Assembly (NCBI GenBank): GCA_900552715.1
Contig: USAV01000095.1
Coordinates: 1-6,896 of the forward strand
Reading direction: 5' to 3'
Length of the DNA: 6,896 nucleotides
From: an uncultured Veillonella sp.
Lineage (GTDB): Bacteria; Bacillota; Negativicutes; Veillonellales; Veillonellaceae
The position numbers were made by a program, and so were the translations under genes. How positions within the stretch are numbered: the first letter of the stretch is position 1; each line of letters opens with the position of its first letter. The notes beneath the pieces were generated by a model. The model was given only the letters and a program-made list of their open reading frames with translations, did not search any database and had not been told where the DNA came from. Of the stretch, positions 1-6,170 are shown in pieces.

Positions 1-146
1 TCAATAGCTGTGAAAGGCGGGCAAACAACTACATCACAGGATAATTCCATATCTTGTAACACGCTGTTAAACGCTTCGATCAGAATAGATCCAGACGCAA
101 TGGTGCCATTCATTTTCCAATTTCCTGCAATAATGGGTTTTCTCAT
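1..146 (-). CDS. tpiA: Triosephosphate isomerase, N-terminal part (cut by window edge)
   Basis: Interconverts dihydroxyacetone phosphate and glyceraldehyde 3-phosphate in the cytoplasm. The visible 48 residues start MRKPIIAGNWKMNGT, the first strand of the TIM barrel; Asn9 and Lys11 match the substrate-binding Asn and Lys of the family signature. A second family-typical stretch, VVVCPPFTAI, lies at the window edge. The ATG at 146..144 is separated from the pgk stop codon by a single base, and a GAGG Shine-Dalgarno lies inside the last pgk codons, so translation is probably coupled to pgk. It is the fourth visible gene of the cggR-gapA-pgk-tpiA operon, and the rest of the gene lies beyond position 1. 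The identification is secure although about four fifths of the protein is missing. Confidence 0.96.
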   Translation of the reverse strand, partial: MRKPIIAGNWKMNGTIASGSILIEAFNSVLQDMELSCDVVVCPPFTAI

Positions 147-147
147 A

Positions 148-1326
148 TTATGCCTCAGACAATGCAGCAATACCTGGTAGGATTTTGCCTTCTAAGAATT
201 CCAAAGATGCACCGCCACCTGTGGAGATGTGGCTAATCTTATCTGCTAAGCCACTTTTTTCAATAGCCGCTACAGAGTCGCCACCGCCAACGATAGTCAT
301 CGCATCGGATTCAGCTACGGCTTTTGCTACCGCATTTGTACCAGCTGCAAAGTTTTCCATTTCAAATACGCCCATAGGACCGTTCCAAATAATAGTCTTC
401 ATTGGCGCCAATGCTTCTACATAGAGTTCGCGAGTTTTTGGACCAATATCTAAGACCATCCAGCCGTCTTCAATTTGATCAACGTCCACGATTTTAGTAT
501 TCGCATCGTTGCTGAAAGCATCAGCTACTACAGCATCAATAGGTGTCAATAATTTAGCCCCTGCTACACGTGCTTCCATAACAAGGTCTGTAGCGATAGC
601 TTCTTGACCTTCTTCAAATAAGGAACTACCGATGTTACAACCTTGTGCTTTAATGAAAGCATTAGCCATGCCGCCGCCGATAATCATGACATCAACTTTA
701 GGTAATAAATTAGAAATTACAGAAATTTTATCTGTTACCTTAGCACCACCGATGATTGCTGCCATAGGTGTTTTAGGATGTACAACCGCTGCACTTAATG
801 CTTCAATTTCTTTTTTGAGCAAGAAGCCTGCTGCCATAGGAATATAATCAGCAATACCAACTACGGATGCTGCATTACGGTGAGAAACACCAAACGCATC
901 GTTGATAGCTACATCAGCAAGAGATGCTAATTGTTTAGCAAACTCAGGGTCATTTTTAGTTTCTTCATTGTGGTAACGCAAGTTTTCAAGCATCAATACT
1001 TCGCCTGGTTGTAATGCTTTTACAGCCGCTTCAACCTTAGGGCCAATGCAGTCATCTACGAATGCTACTGGCTTGTTGATAAGCTCAGACAAATGTTTTG
1101 CACATGGTGCCAAAGACATTTCCGGTTTGCGTTCCCCTTTTGGACGACCAAAGTGAGAAGCAAGAATTACCTTTGCCCCTTTTTCAATTAAATAATTGAT
1201 AGTAGGTAAGGCACTACGAATACGAGTGTCATCAGTGATGACACCGTCTTTCATAGGAACATTAAAATCAACACGAACAAATACTGTTTTGTTGTCTACT
1301 TGTAAACCATCGATTGTTAGTTTCAT
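148..1326 (-). CDS. pgk: Phosphoglycerate kinase
   Basis: Transfers phosphate between 1,3-bisphosphoglycerate and ADP, the step adjacent to GAPDH; reversible, so it serves both glycolysis and gluconeogenesis. With the ATG start at 1326 the protein has 392 residues, close to the usual bacterial length. Visible motifs in order: VRVDFNVP (17-24) and HFGRPKG (58-64) in the phosphoglycerate-binding N-domain, LENLRYHNEE (113-122), NDAFGVSHR (142-150), GGAKVTDK (193-200) and NGPMGVFE (315-322) near the nucleotide site, GGGDS (347-351), and HISTGGGASLEFLEGK (366-381). NDAFGVSHR has Val-Ser where many family members have Thr-Ala or Ala-Ala. An in-frame TTG directly precedes the ATG, but it is only 2 nt from the GGGAGG Shine-Dalgarno, whereas the ATG is 5 nt away. 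The gene starts 13 nt after the gapA stop, with no promoter or terminator between, so it is co-transcribed. Confidence 0.98.
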   Translation of the reverse strand: MKLTIDGLQVDNKTVFVRVDFNVPMKDGVITDDTRIRSALPTINYLIEKGAKVILASHFGRPKGERKPEMSLAPCAKHLSELINKPVAFVDDCIGPKVEAAVKALQPGEVLMLENLRYHNEETKNDPEFAKQLASLADVAINDAFGVSHRNAASVVGIADYIPMAAGFLLKKEIEALSAAVVHPKTPMAAIIGGAKVTDKISVISNLLPKVDVMIIGGGMANAFIKAQGCNIGSSLFEEGQEAIATDLVMEARVAGAKLLTPIDAVVADAFSNDANTKIVDVDQIEDGWMVLDIGPKTRELYVEALAPMKTIIWNGPMGVFEMENFAAGTNAVAKAVAESDAMTIVGGGDSVAAIEKSGLADKISHISTGGGASLEFLEGKILPGIAALSEA

Positions 1327-1331
1327 CAAAG

Positions 1332-1337
1332 CCTCCC
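1332..1337 (-). promoter_or_regulatory. Shine-Dalgarno of pgk, decides the start
   Basis: GGGAGG lies in the 13-nt gapA-pgk junction. It is 5 nt upstream of the ATG at 1326 and only 2 nt upstream of an in-frame TTG at 1329, so the ATG is the better start and the protein has 392 rather than 393 residues. Confidence 0.85.
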
Positions 1338-1339
1338 GA

Positions 1340-2350
1340 TTATAAGCCTTTGCTTGCTACGAATGCTGCCATATCGATAAGACGTTCGGAGTAGCCCCAT
1401 TCGTTATCATACCAAGAAACAACTTTTACCATGTTACCATCCATAACCATTGTTAAATCAGCATCAACAATGGAGCTGCGAGGGTCAGAGCTGAAATCAC
1501 AAGATACCAATGGTACATCAGATACACCAAGAATACCTTTCAATTCGCCAGCTGCTGCTTTGCGGAATGCTTCGTTGATTTCTTCTTTAGTAGCAGGTTT
1601 TTCAAGTTCGCAAACAAGATCTGTAGCAGATACGTCTGGAGTAGGAACGCGCAATGCGAAACCGTCTAATTTACCTTTTAATTGAGGCAATACTTTTGCA
1701 ACCGCTTTTGCTGCACCAGTTGTTGTAGGAATAATGGACATTGCTGCAGCACGAGCACGACGAGGGTCTTTATGACGTGCATCAAGAATTTTTTGGTCAT
1801 TTGTATAGGAATGAATTGTAGTCATCATACCGCGTTTGATACCGAATTCATCGCATAAAACTTTAGCAAATGGAGCCAAGCAGTTTGTTGTACAAGATGC
1901 ATTAGAGATAATGTGATGTTTTGCAGGATCATACATATCTTGGTTAACGCCCATAACCATAGTTAAGTCTTCGTTCTTACCAGGTGCAGAAATCAATACT
2001 TTTTTAACAGTAGGTTGATTCAAATGAACCTTTGCTTCCTCTGCGTCACGGTATTTACCAGTACATTCCATAACGATTTCAACGCCTTCTTCAGACCAAG
2101 GCAATTTAGAAGCATCGCGGTCATGGAATACGCGGATTTTTTTACCATCAACGTAGATATTTTCATCATCAAATGTTACTTCATTAGGAATTGTGCCATG
2201 AACAGAGTCATATTTTAACAATAATGCAGTACCTTCATTATCGCCAGTAGCATTGATTGCTACAACCTCTACGTCAGGATTATTAATCGCTGCACGTACT
2301 ACACATTTACCAATACGACCAAAACCGTTAATACCAACTTTTACTGCCAT
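1340..2350 (-). CDS. gapA: Glyceraldehyde-3-phosphate dehydrogenase, type I, with NADP-type cofactor residues
   Basis: Phosphorylating GAPDH, 336 residues, the normal length. It starts VKVGINGFGRIG (4-14, Rossmann dinucleotide loop). The active site is SNASCTTNC with nucleophile Cys153, partnered by His180 in HSYTND. Other family stretches are SIIPTTTGAAKAV (205-217) and SWYDNEWGY (312-320). The residue after the second Rossmann strand is Ala34 (INAT), where NAD-specific GapA enzymes have Asp (VNDL) to hold the adenosine ribose. Ala191-Arg192 (LDARHKD) replaces the Leu-Pro of NAD enzymes. Bacillus GapB also has INAS, and chloroplast/cyanobacterial NADP enzymes have Thr-Gly and Ala-Ser at the corresponding places. 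NADP or dual use is therefore likely, which would suit gluconeogenesis. AGGAGG (2364..2359) lies 8 nt before the ATG. The gene directly follows cggR and precedes pgk. The symbol gapA is by operon position; gapB-like is possible by cofactor. Confidence 0.96.
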   Translation of the reverse strand: MAVKVGINGFGRIGKCVVRAAINNPDVEVVAINATGDNEGTALLLKYDSVHGTIPNEVTFDDENIYVDGKKIRVFHDRDASKLPWSEEGVEIVMECTGKYRDAEEAKVHLNQPTVKKVLISAPGKNEDLTMVMGVNQDMYDPAKHHIISNASCTTNCLAPFAKVLCDEFGIKRGMMTTIHSYTNDQKILDARHKDPRRARAAAMSIIPTTTGAAKAVAKVLPQLKGKLDGFALRVPTPDVSATDLVCELEKPATKEEINEAFRKAAAGELKGILGVSDVPLVSCDFSSDPRSSIVDADLTMVMDGNMVKVVSWYDNEWGYSERLIDMAAFVASKGL

Positions 2351-2381
2351 TGTTAGATCCTCCTAATAACAAAAATATTCT

Positions 2382-2423
2382 AAAAAAAATTTAACTACTA
2401 ACTTCATTTATAATGCTGAAATT
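2382..2423 (-). promoter_or_regulatory. Possible RNA processing or weak attenuation element at the cggR-gapA junction
   Basis: On the transcribed strand AATTTCA (2423..2417) can pair with TGAAGTT (2406..2400), 7 bp including one G-U, around a 10-nt loop that contains the cggR stop codon. Ten bases further comes a run of eight T (2389..2382) within a U-rich spacer ahead of the gapA ribosome binding site. The stem is weak and too far from the T-run for a good terminator. In Bacillus subtilis the cggR-gapA mRNA is cleaved near this junction, so an RNA-stability role is conceivable. This is inference. Confidence 0.25.
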
Positions 2424-3433
2424 TGTAACAATTGACGCATGCCTTCTGCAGCTTGCTCATCGATGATTAATATGCCTTTTTGACAAGCTCTCATAACACC
2501 AATAATGGCACTCGATTTATCTTGTCCACCAGCCACAGCAATCACATTTGGAATTTTTGCAACATCAGGAAGTGATAAACCAATATTATTAGTGGAATAA
2601 ATCAACTTACCATCTATATCGCAATATTGACCAAGAGCTTCGCCAACAGCTTGATTATCTACTAACTGCTTCCGCACATCATCAGCTATGTGGCGCTGAT
2701 CCGCCATTCGCATAGCTGTACCAATACCGAACAACAATACGTCAGTCCTACTAATAAGATCTCCAATTTCCTTAATTTGAGGTTCGCAAGTCATGAGCAT
2801 ATGCAATGAGTCTTGTGAAAGTCCATCAGGTAAATGGAGCATTTTATAGGTACCACGAAGCCGTTCAGCAAGCACCGAAGCAATTACATTAGCTTGATAT
2901 TCTACAACCTCACCAACGCCACCACGGGCCGGTACAACAATAGGATTAAATGGTAATACAGGCATTTCCTCAGCTACTGCAGCCATTGTACTACCACCAC
3001 TGATAGCGACTACAAAGTCAGGCTTTAATAACTCCTGTAATAACTTTACTGCTGCAAAGCCAAGTTTTTTCACCATCAACGTACCTTCTGTAGGAGTGAT
3101 GATAACCCTATCGATATGAAGCGCTTCAGTCAATCGATGTTCTAGCTCGTTAATACGATCTAATTCATTTAAAAAATTTCGCAACTTTGGAACAATTGCA
3201 TGTCCCTCATCAGTGAGAAAAATCCCTGGTTTATAAATGTCTACAAGACCATTAGCACGCATTAGCTCAATATGACTTCTTACGGTTCGCTCTGGAAGGT
3301 CCGTTGCAGTAGCTAATGTTCTACGGCCTATAGGCTCTTCATAAACTAGGTGGTTTAATATTTTGTATCGCTCCTTTAATACACTAACGATTTCAGGAAC
3401 AATACGTTCACATATCATTAGAAACTCGTTCAT
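2408..3433 (-). CDS. cggR: Central glycolytic genes regulator CggR (SorC/DeoR-type repressor)
   Basis: DNA-binding repressor of the gap operon, relieved in Bacillus by fructose 1,6-bisphosphate. The protein has 341 residues, almost the same as B. subtilis CggR. Residues about 20-75 form a winged helix-turn-helix (LATATDLPERTVRSHIELMR as the HTH core, then NGLVDIYKPGIFLTDEG as the wing). From about 105 onward comes the SorC-type sugar-phosphate domain with AISGGSTM (143-150), VPARGGVGE (167-175), LLFGIGTAMR (233-242), GEALGQY (264-270) and AGGQDKSSAI (301-310). The basic and hydroxyl residues expected at the phosphate sites are present, so the effector is probably a bisphosphorylated sugar. 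The ATG is preceded at 5 nt by GGAGGG. The gene is first in the operon with gapA, pgk and tpiA and is preceded by its own operator and promoter, so autoregulation is likely. Confidence 0.95.
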   Translation of the reverse strand: MNEFLMICERIVPEIVSVLKERYKILNHLVYEEPIGRRTLATATDLPERTVRSHIELMRANGLVDIYKPGIFLTDEGHAIVPKLRNFLNELDRINELEHRLTEALHIDRVIITPTEGTLMVKKLGFAAVKLLQELLKPDFVVAISGGSTMAAVAEEMPVLPFNPIVVPARGGVGEVVEYQANVIASVLAERLRGTYKMLHLPDGLSQDSLHMLMTCEPQIKEIGDLISRTDVLLFGIGTAMRMADQRHIADDVRKQLVDNQAVGEALGQYCDIDGKLIYSTNNIGLSLPDVAKIPNVIAVAGGQDKSSAIIGVMRACQKGILIIDEQAAEGMRQLLQISAL

Positions 3434-3452
3434 CGGGTCCCTCCTTTACCCG
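3434..3452 (-). promoter_or_regulatory. Small hairpin presenting the cggR Shine-Dalgarno in its loop
   Basis: Transcribed strand: CGGGT (3452..3448), a 9-nt loop AAAGGAGGG (3447..3439), then ACCCG (3438..3434), immediately followed by the ATG. The stem is perfect, 5 bp and GC-rich in an otherwise AT-rich leader, and the whole Shine-Dalgarno is the loop. UCCC just upstream (3458..3455) could instead pair with GGGA (3441..3438) and cover part of the SD. A role in tuning CggR translation is inference; the repeat itself is plain in the sequence. Confidence 0.5.
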
Positions 3453-3462
3453 TTGGGATTGT

Positions 3463-3502
3463 ATGAATCGTTTTTCGTCCCATGTGAACAAAATTCGTCC
3501 CA
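3463..3502 (-). promoter_or_regulatory. CggR operator, two direct repeats of 20 bp
   Basis: Two consecutive 20-bp units begin with the same nine bases, TGGGACGAA (3502..3494 and 3482..3474). The GGGAC cores are exactly 20 bp apart. The known B. subtilis operator is CGGGAC-N6-TGTC repeated with a 20-bp period. The first unit here reads GGGAC-N6-TGTT; the second keeps GGGAC but has CGAT in the second half. The operator starts about 25 bp downstream of the predicted transcription start, so the repressor would act as a block to the moving polymerase, as in Bacillus. Confidence 0.8.
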
Positions 3503-3532
3503 CCTAAAATAAAAAAATACTTTTACATTTGT

Positions 3533-3561
3533 ATTGTATACCCTATGTAGATTTTATTCAA
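3533..3561 (-). promoter_or_regulatory. Promoter of the cggR-gapA-pgk-tpiA operon
   Basis: TTGAAT (3561..3556) and TACAAT (3538..3533) are separated by exactly 17 bp, a good sigma-A type pair. Transcription would start near 3526 and give a leader of about 93 nt containing the operator repeats and the SD hairpin. The promoter begins 12 bp after the tail of the upp terminator. Confidence 0.7.
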
Positions 3562-3573
3562 GACTTTATACGT

Positions 3574-3629
3574 AGAAAACGACATAATTTAGGGATTTTA
3601 TACAACTTTGTACCTAAATTATGTCGTTT
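3574..3629 (-). terminator. Inverted repeat, probable upp terminator
   Basis: A perfect 17-bp inverted repeat (3629..3613 with 3593..3577) encloses a 19-nt loop and starts 13 nt after the upp stop codon. On the transcribed strand the second arm ends GTCGTTTT followed by CT, giving a short U-tract. The loop itself contains a nested TACAA-AG-TTGTA repeat (3612..3601). The U-tract is short and the stem is AT-rich; it still best fits an intrinsic terminator separating upp from the cggR promoter. Confidence 0.7.
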
Positions 3630-3642
3630 GTATATGTTTATT

Positions 3643-4269
3643 TTATTTTGTACCGAAGATACGGTCACCAGCATCGCCTAAACCAGGCAAAATGTAACCA
3701 TGATCATTAAGTTTTTCATCAAGAGCCGCTACGTAAATAGGAACTTCAGGATGTTCCTTATTTACTGCTTCCACACCTTCAGGAGCCGCAACAAGACACA
3801 TTAATTTAATGTTTTTAGCGCCTTTTTCTTTTAGCAAGGTAATAGCTGCTGCCGCACTACCACCAGTAGCGAGCATTGGGTCTGTTACGATGAAGTCGCG
3901 TTCACCTACGTCAGAAGGTAACTTGCAGTAGTATTCTACTGGTTTTAATGTTTCTGGATCACGATATAAGCCGATATGACCAACCTTTGCAGTTGGAATC
4001 AAGTTAAGCATACCATTTACCATACCAAGACCAGCACGAAGAATTGGAATAATACCCAATTTTTTACCTGCAATACGTTTGCCAGTCATTTTAGTTAAAG
4101 GTGTTTGAACCTCTACATCCTCTAATGGTAAGCTACGTGTAATTTCATAGCCCATCAACATCGTAATTTCATCCAGTAATTGTCTGAAATCTTTAGAGCC
4201 TGTTTCTACATCGCGCATCAATGTAACTTTGTGTTGAATCAATGGATGTGTCATAACATTAACTTTCAT
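3643..4269 (-). CDS. upp: Uracil phosphoribosyltransferase
   Basis: Makes UMP from uracil and PRPP in pyrimidine salvage, in the cytoplasm. The protein has 208 residues, the normal length. PILRAGLGMVNGML (75-88) is a conserved core stretch; TDPMLATGGS (129-138) is the PRPP-binding loop; PGLGDAGDRIFGT (195-207) at the C-terminus is the uracil-binding segment. The reading frame stays open upstream to an ATG at 4314, but the extra 15 residues (MDTNRVR...) do not belong to the family, and AGGAGG (4281..4276) lies 6 nt before the ATG at 4269, so that is the start. It follows glyA but a terminator lies between, so it probably has its own promoter or is reached by read-through. The glyA-upp pairing is also found in Bacillus. 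Confidence 0.97.
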   Translation of the reverse strand: MKVNVMTHPLIQHKVTLMRDVETGSKDFRQLLDEITMLMGYEITRSLPLEDVEVQTPLTKMTGKRIAGKKLGIIPILRAGLGMVNGMLNLIPTAKVGHIGLYRDPETLKPVEYYCKLPSDVGERDFIVTDPMLATGGSAAAAITLLKEKGAKNIKLMCLVAAPEGVEAVNKEHPEVPIYVAALDEKLNDHGYILPGLGDAGDRIFGTK

Positions 4270-4275
4270 GACTGT

Positions 4276-4281
4276 CCTCCT
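4276..4281 (-). promoter_or_regulatory. Shine-Dalgarno of upp, decides the start
   Basis: AGGAGG lies 6 nt upstream of the ATG at 4269 and inside the longer open frame that begins at 4314. It rules in favour of the 208-residue protein. Confidence 0.9.
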
Positions 4282-4329
4282 ATAATACAATATACGTACC
4301 CTATTGGTATCCATATAACTTTCATAATT

Positions 4330-4359
4330 ACTCTATCACAGAATCATAAATCATGCCAT
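4330..4359 (-). promoter_or_regulatory. Weak candidate promoter for upp
   Basis: ATGGCA (4359..4354), 18 bp, then TAGAGT (4335..4330) with a TGA extension just before it (an extended -10 pattern). Each box matches the consensus in four of six positions. It sits directly after the glyA terminator and about 60 bp before the upp ATG, where a promoter is expected. No better pair was seen in this intergenic region. Confidence 0.3.
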
Positions 4360-4398
4360 AAAAATATTAAAAGGAATGTGATAATACACATCCCTTTT
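4360..4398 (-). terminator. Intrinsic terminator after glyA
   Basis: On the transcribed strand AAAAGGGATGTG (4398..4387) pairs with CACATTCCTTTT (4380..4369): 12 bp with one G-U wobble, loop of 6 nt (TATTAT). AATATTTTT follows. It lies 45 nt after the glyA stop and ends the ywlE-rpiB-glyA unit. Confidence 0.85.
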
Positions 4399-4443
4399 AT
4401 CGTATTTAAGCCTTATGTAATTTTAATAAGATTAATCCAAAGA

Positions 4444-5676
4444 TTAGTACAATGGATACGCTTCGCAAAGTGCTGCTACGCGTTTGCTTGCTTCTTCATG
4501 AACTGCTTTATCTTCAGGATTTTTAAGTACAGTTGCAATGATATCCGCAATTTCTTCCATATCTTTTACTTGTAAGCCACGTGTTGTAAGCGCTGGTGTA
4601 CCAAGACGGATACCGCTTGTTACAAATGGGCTAGCAGGATCGAATGGAATTGTATTTTTATTACATGTAATACCTACTTCATCAAGTAAATGTTCTGCTT
4701 CTTTACCTGTTAAACCAGTATTGCGTACATCTACCAACATAACGTGAGTATCTGTACCACCAGAAACGATTGTTAAGCCTTTTTCTTGCAATGCAGCAGC
4801 CAATGCTTTTGCATTATCGATAACTTGTTGTGCATATACTTTGAACTCTGGTTGTAATGCTTCACCAAATGCAACCGCTTTAGCAGCGATAACATGCATC
4901 AATGGACCACCTTGAATACCAGGGAAGATTGCTTTATCGATTGCTTTAGCATATTTTTCTTTGCAAAGAATCATGCCACCACGAGGACCACGCAATGTTT
5001 TATGAGTTGTGGTAGTAACGATATCAGCATATTCTACTGGGTTTGGATGTAAACCTGCTGCTACAAGACCAGCAAAGTGAGCCATATCTACCATGAAGAT
5101 AGCATCAACTTCATGAGCTACATCAGCCATTTTTTTGAAGTCGATTTGACGGCTATAAGCACTACCACCAGCAATGATCAATTTAGGTTTAGCTTCTAAT
5201 ACGATTTTACGGAACTCATCATAATCGATTTGTTGAGTTTCTGCATCTACACCGTAAGGTACTACGTTGAAATATGTACCAGATACGTTAACTGGAGAAC
5301 CATGAGTTAAGTGACCACCATGGGACAAGTTCATACCCACAATAGTGTCGCCTGGTTGTAATAATGCGAAATACACGCCAAAGTTTGCTTGAGAACCAGA
5401 GTGAGGTTGTACGTTTGCATGTTCTGCACCGAACAAGCGTTTTGCACGTTCAATAGCTAATGTTTCGATAACATCAACATTTTCACAACCGCCATAATAA
5501 CGTTTACCAGGATACCCTTCTGCATATTTGTTAGTCAATACGCTACCTTGAGCTTCCATTACTGCTTGAGAAACAAAGTTTTCAGAAGCGATCATTTCTA
5601 ATTTATCGCGTTGGCGTGCTAATTCTTGATTGATAACAGCTTGAATATTAGGGTCTTGTTTTTCTAAGAAACTCAT
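4444..5676 (-). CDS. glyA: Serine hydroxymethyltransferase
   Basis: PLP enzyme converting serine and tetrahydrofolate to glycine and methylene-tetrahydrofolate, the main entry to one-carbon metabolism. The protein has 410 residues, typical for bacteria. Visible family stretches: LEMIASENFVS (26-36), TNKYAEGYPGKRYYGG (48-63), PHSGSQAN (91-98), LSHGGHLTHG (117-126), VDMAHFAGLVAAG (196-208) with the cofactor Asp197 and His200, TTTTHKTLRGPRGG (221-234) with Lys226 as the PLP lysine, and SGIRLGTPA (354-362) with Arg357 for the substrate carboxylate. AGGAGG (5688..5683) is 6 nt before the ATG. A 45-nt spacer without a visible terminator separates it from rpiB, so co-transcription is likely, and a clear terminator follows. 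Confidence 0.98.
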   Translation of the reverse strand: MSFLEKQDPNIQAVINQELARQRDKLEMIASENFVSQAVMEAQGSVLTNKYAEGYPGKRYYGGCENVDVIETLAIERAKRLFGAEHANVQPHSGSQANFGVYFALLQPGDTIVGMNLSHGGHLTHGSPVNVSGTYFNVVPYGVDAETQQIDYDEFRKIVLEAKPKLIIAGGSAYSRQIDFKKMADVAHEVDAIFMVDMAHFAGLVAAGLHPNPVEYADIVTTTTHKTLRGPRGGMILCKEKYAKAIDKAIFPGIQGGPLMHVIAAKAVAFGEALQPEFKVYAQQVIDNAKALAAALQEKGLTIVSGGTDTHVMLVDVRNTGLTGKEAEHLLDEVGITCNKNTIPFDPASPFVTSGIRLGTPALTTRGLQVKDMEEIADIIATVLKNPEDKAVHEEASKRVAALCEAYPLY

Positions 5677-5721
5677 GAGTATCCTCCTCGTGCAAAACGA
5701 ATATATATAGGTAATGATGTA

Positions 5722-6159
5722 TTATTTCTCTAATGCTTTAATTTTCTCTACCCGGCGTGCGTGACGACCACCTTCGAACTCTGTTTCCATAAAGATGGCT
5801 ACAATATCGTTAGCTAGGCCAGGACCAATAACGCGTTCCCCCATAGTGAGAATATTTGCGTCATTATGTTCACGACATGCATGAGCAGAGAATGTATCAT
5901 GACAAAGAGCAGCGCGAATACCTGCAATCTTATTTGCTGCAATACCGATACCAATACCAGTACCACAAATCAAAATACCTCTGTCTGCTTGACCAGATAC
6001 GACTGCATTTGCCACAGGTACAGCAATATCAGGATAATCGCAAGAATCAGCCGTATGACAGCCAAAATCCTCTACTTCATGTCCCAATGCATTTAATAAT
6101 TCCTTAACGGATGCTTTTAAATGTAATCCGCCATGATCACAACCGATTGCAACTTTCAT
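5722..6159 (-). CDS. rpiB: Ribose-5-phosphate isomerase B (RpiB/LacAB family)
   Basis: Interconverts ribose 5-phosphate and ribulose 5-phosphate in the non-oxidative pentose phosphate pathway, which feeds PRPP and nucleotide synthesis. The protein has 145 residues, normal for the family. It begins MKVAIGCDHGG with Asp8-His9 for substrate binding; ICGTGIGIGIAANK (64-77) carries the catalytic Cys65 and the anion-binding loop; CREHNDANILTMG (95-107) carries His98. The Cys in the GTGIG loop marks the Cys-type RpiB rather than the Glu-type of actinobacteria. The Shine-Dalgarno AGGAGA (6172..6167) overlaps the stop codon of the preceding ywlE, and only 11 nt separate the two genes, so they form a transcription unit. 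The equivalent in B. subtilis is ywlF. An allose-6-phosphate isomerase is a less likely alternative, given the neighbours. Confidence 0.94.
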   Translation of the reverse strand: MKVAIGCDHGGLHLKASVKELLNALGHEVEDFGCHTADSCDYPDIAVPVANAVVSGQADRGILICGTGIGIGIAANKIAGIRAALCHDTFSAHACREHNDANILTMGERVIGPGLANDIVAIFMETEFEGGRHARRVEKIKALEK

Positions 6160-6170
6160 AATTTCATCTC

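Noticed and set aside
632..847. Plus-strand open frame inside pgk, and similar ones within gapA and glyA
   Set aside because: They mirror conserved coding sequence on the other strand and have no independent signals.
1327..1329. TTG start of pgk one codon before the ATG
   Set aside because: It is only 2 nt from the Shine-Dalgarno, whereas the ATG at 1326 has normal spacing.
4270..4314. Upstream extension of upp to an ATG at 4314 (15 extra residues)
   Set aside because: The extra residues are not family-like, and the strong AGGAGG at 4281..4276 lies inside the extension and serves the ATG at 4269.
4270..4443. Riboswitch or PyrR-type attenuator upstream of upp
   Set aside because: Only the glyA terminator and a short AT-rich leader are visible. 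No antiterminator pairing or conserved aptamer motif was seen.
4180..4575. 131-codon open frame on the plus strand
   Set aside because: It runs antisense over the ends of upp and glyA and the terminator between them, shows no recognisable domain and has no ribosome binding site that I could see.
5677..5721. Possible promoter or terminator between rpiB and glyA
   Set aside because: The 45-nt AT-rich spacer shows no hairpin with a U-tract and no paired -35/-10 boxes, only the glyA Shine-Dalgarno.
5856..6107. Two overlapping plus-strand open frames inside rpiB
   Set aside because: Both are antisense to a clear, full-length rpiB and have low-complexity, unnatural composition (many Tyr, Gln, Cys).
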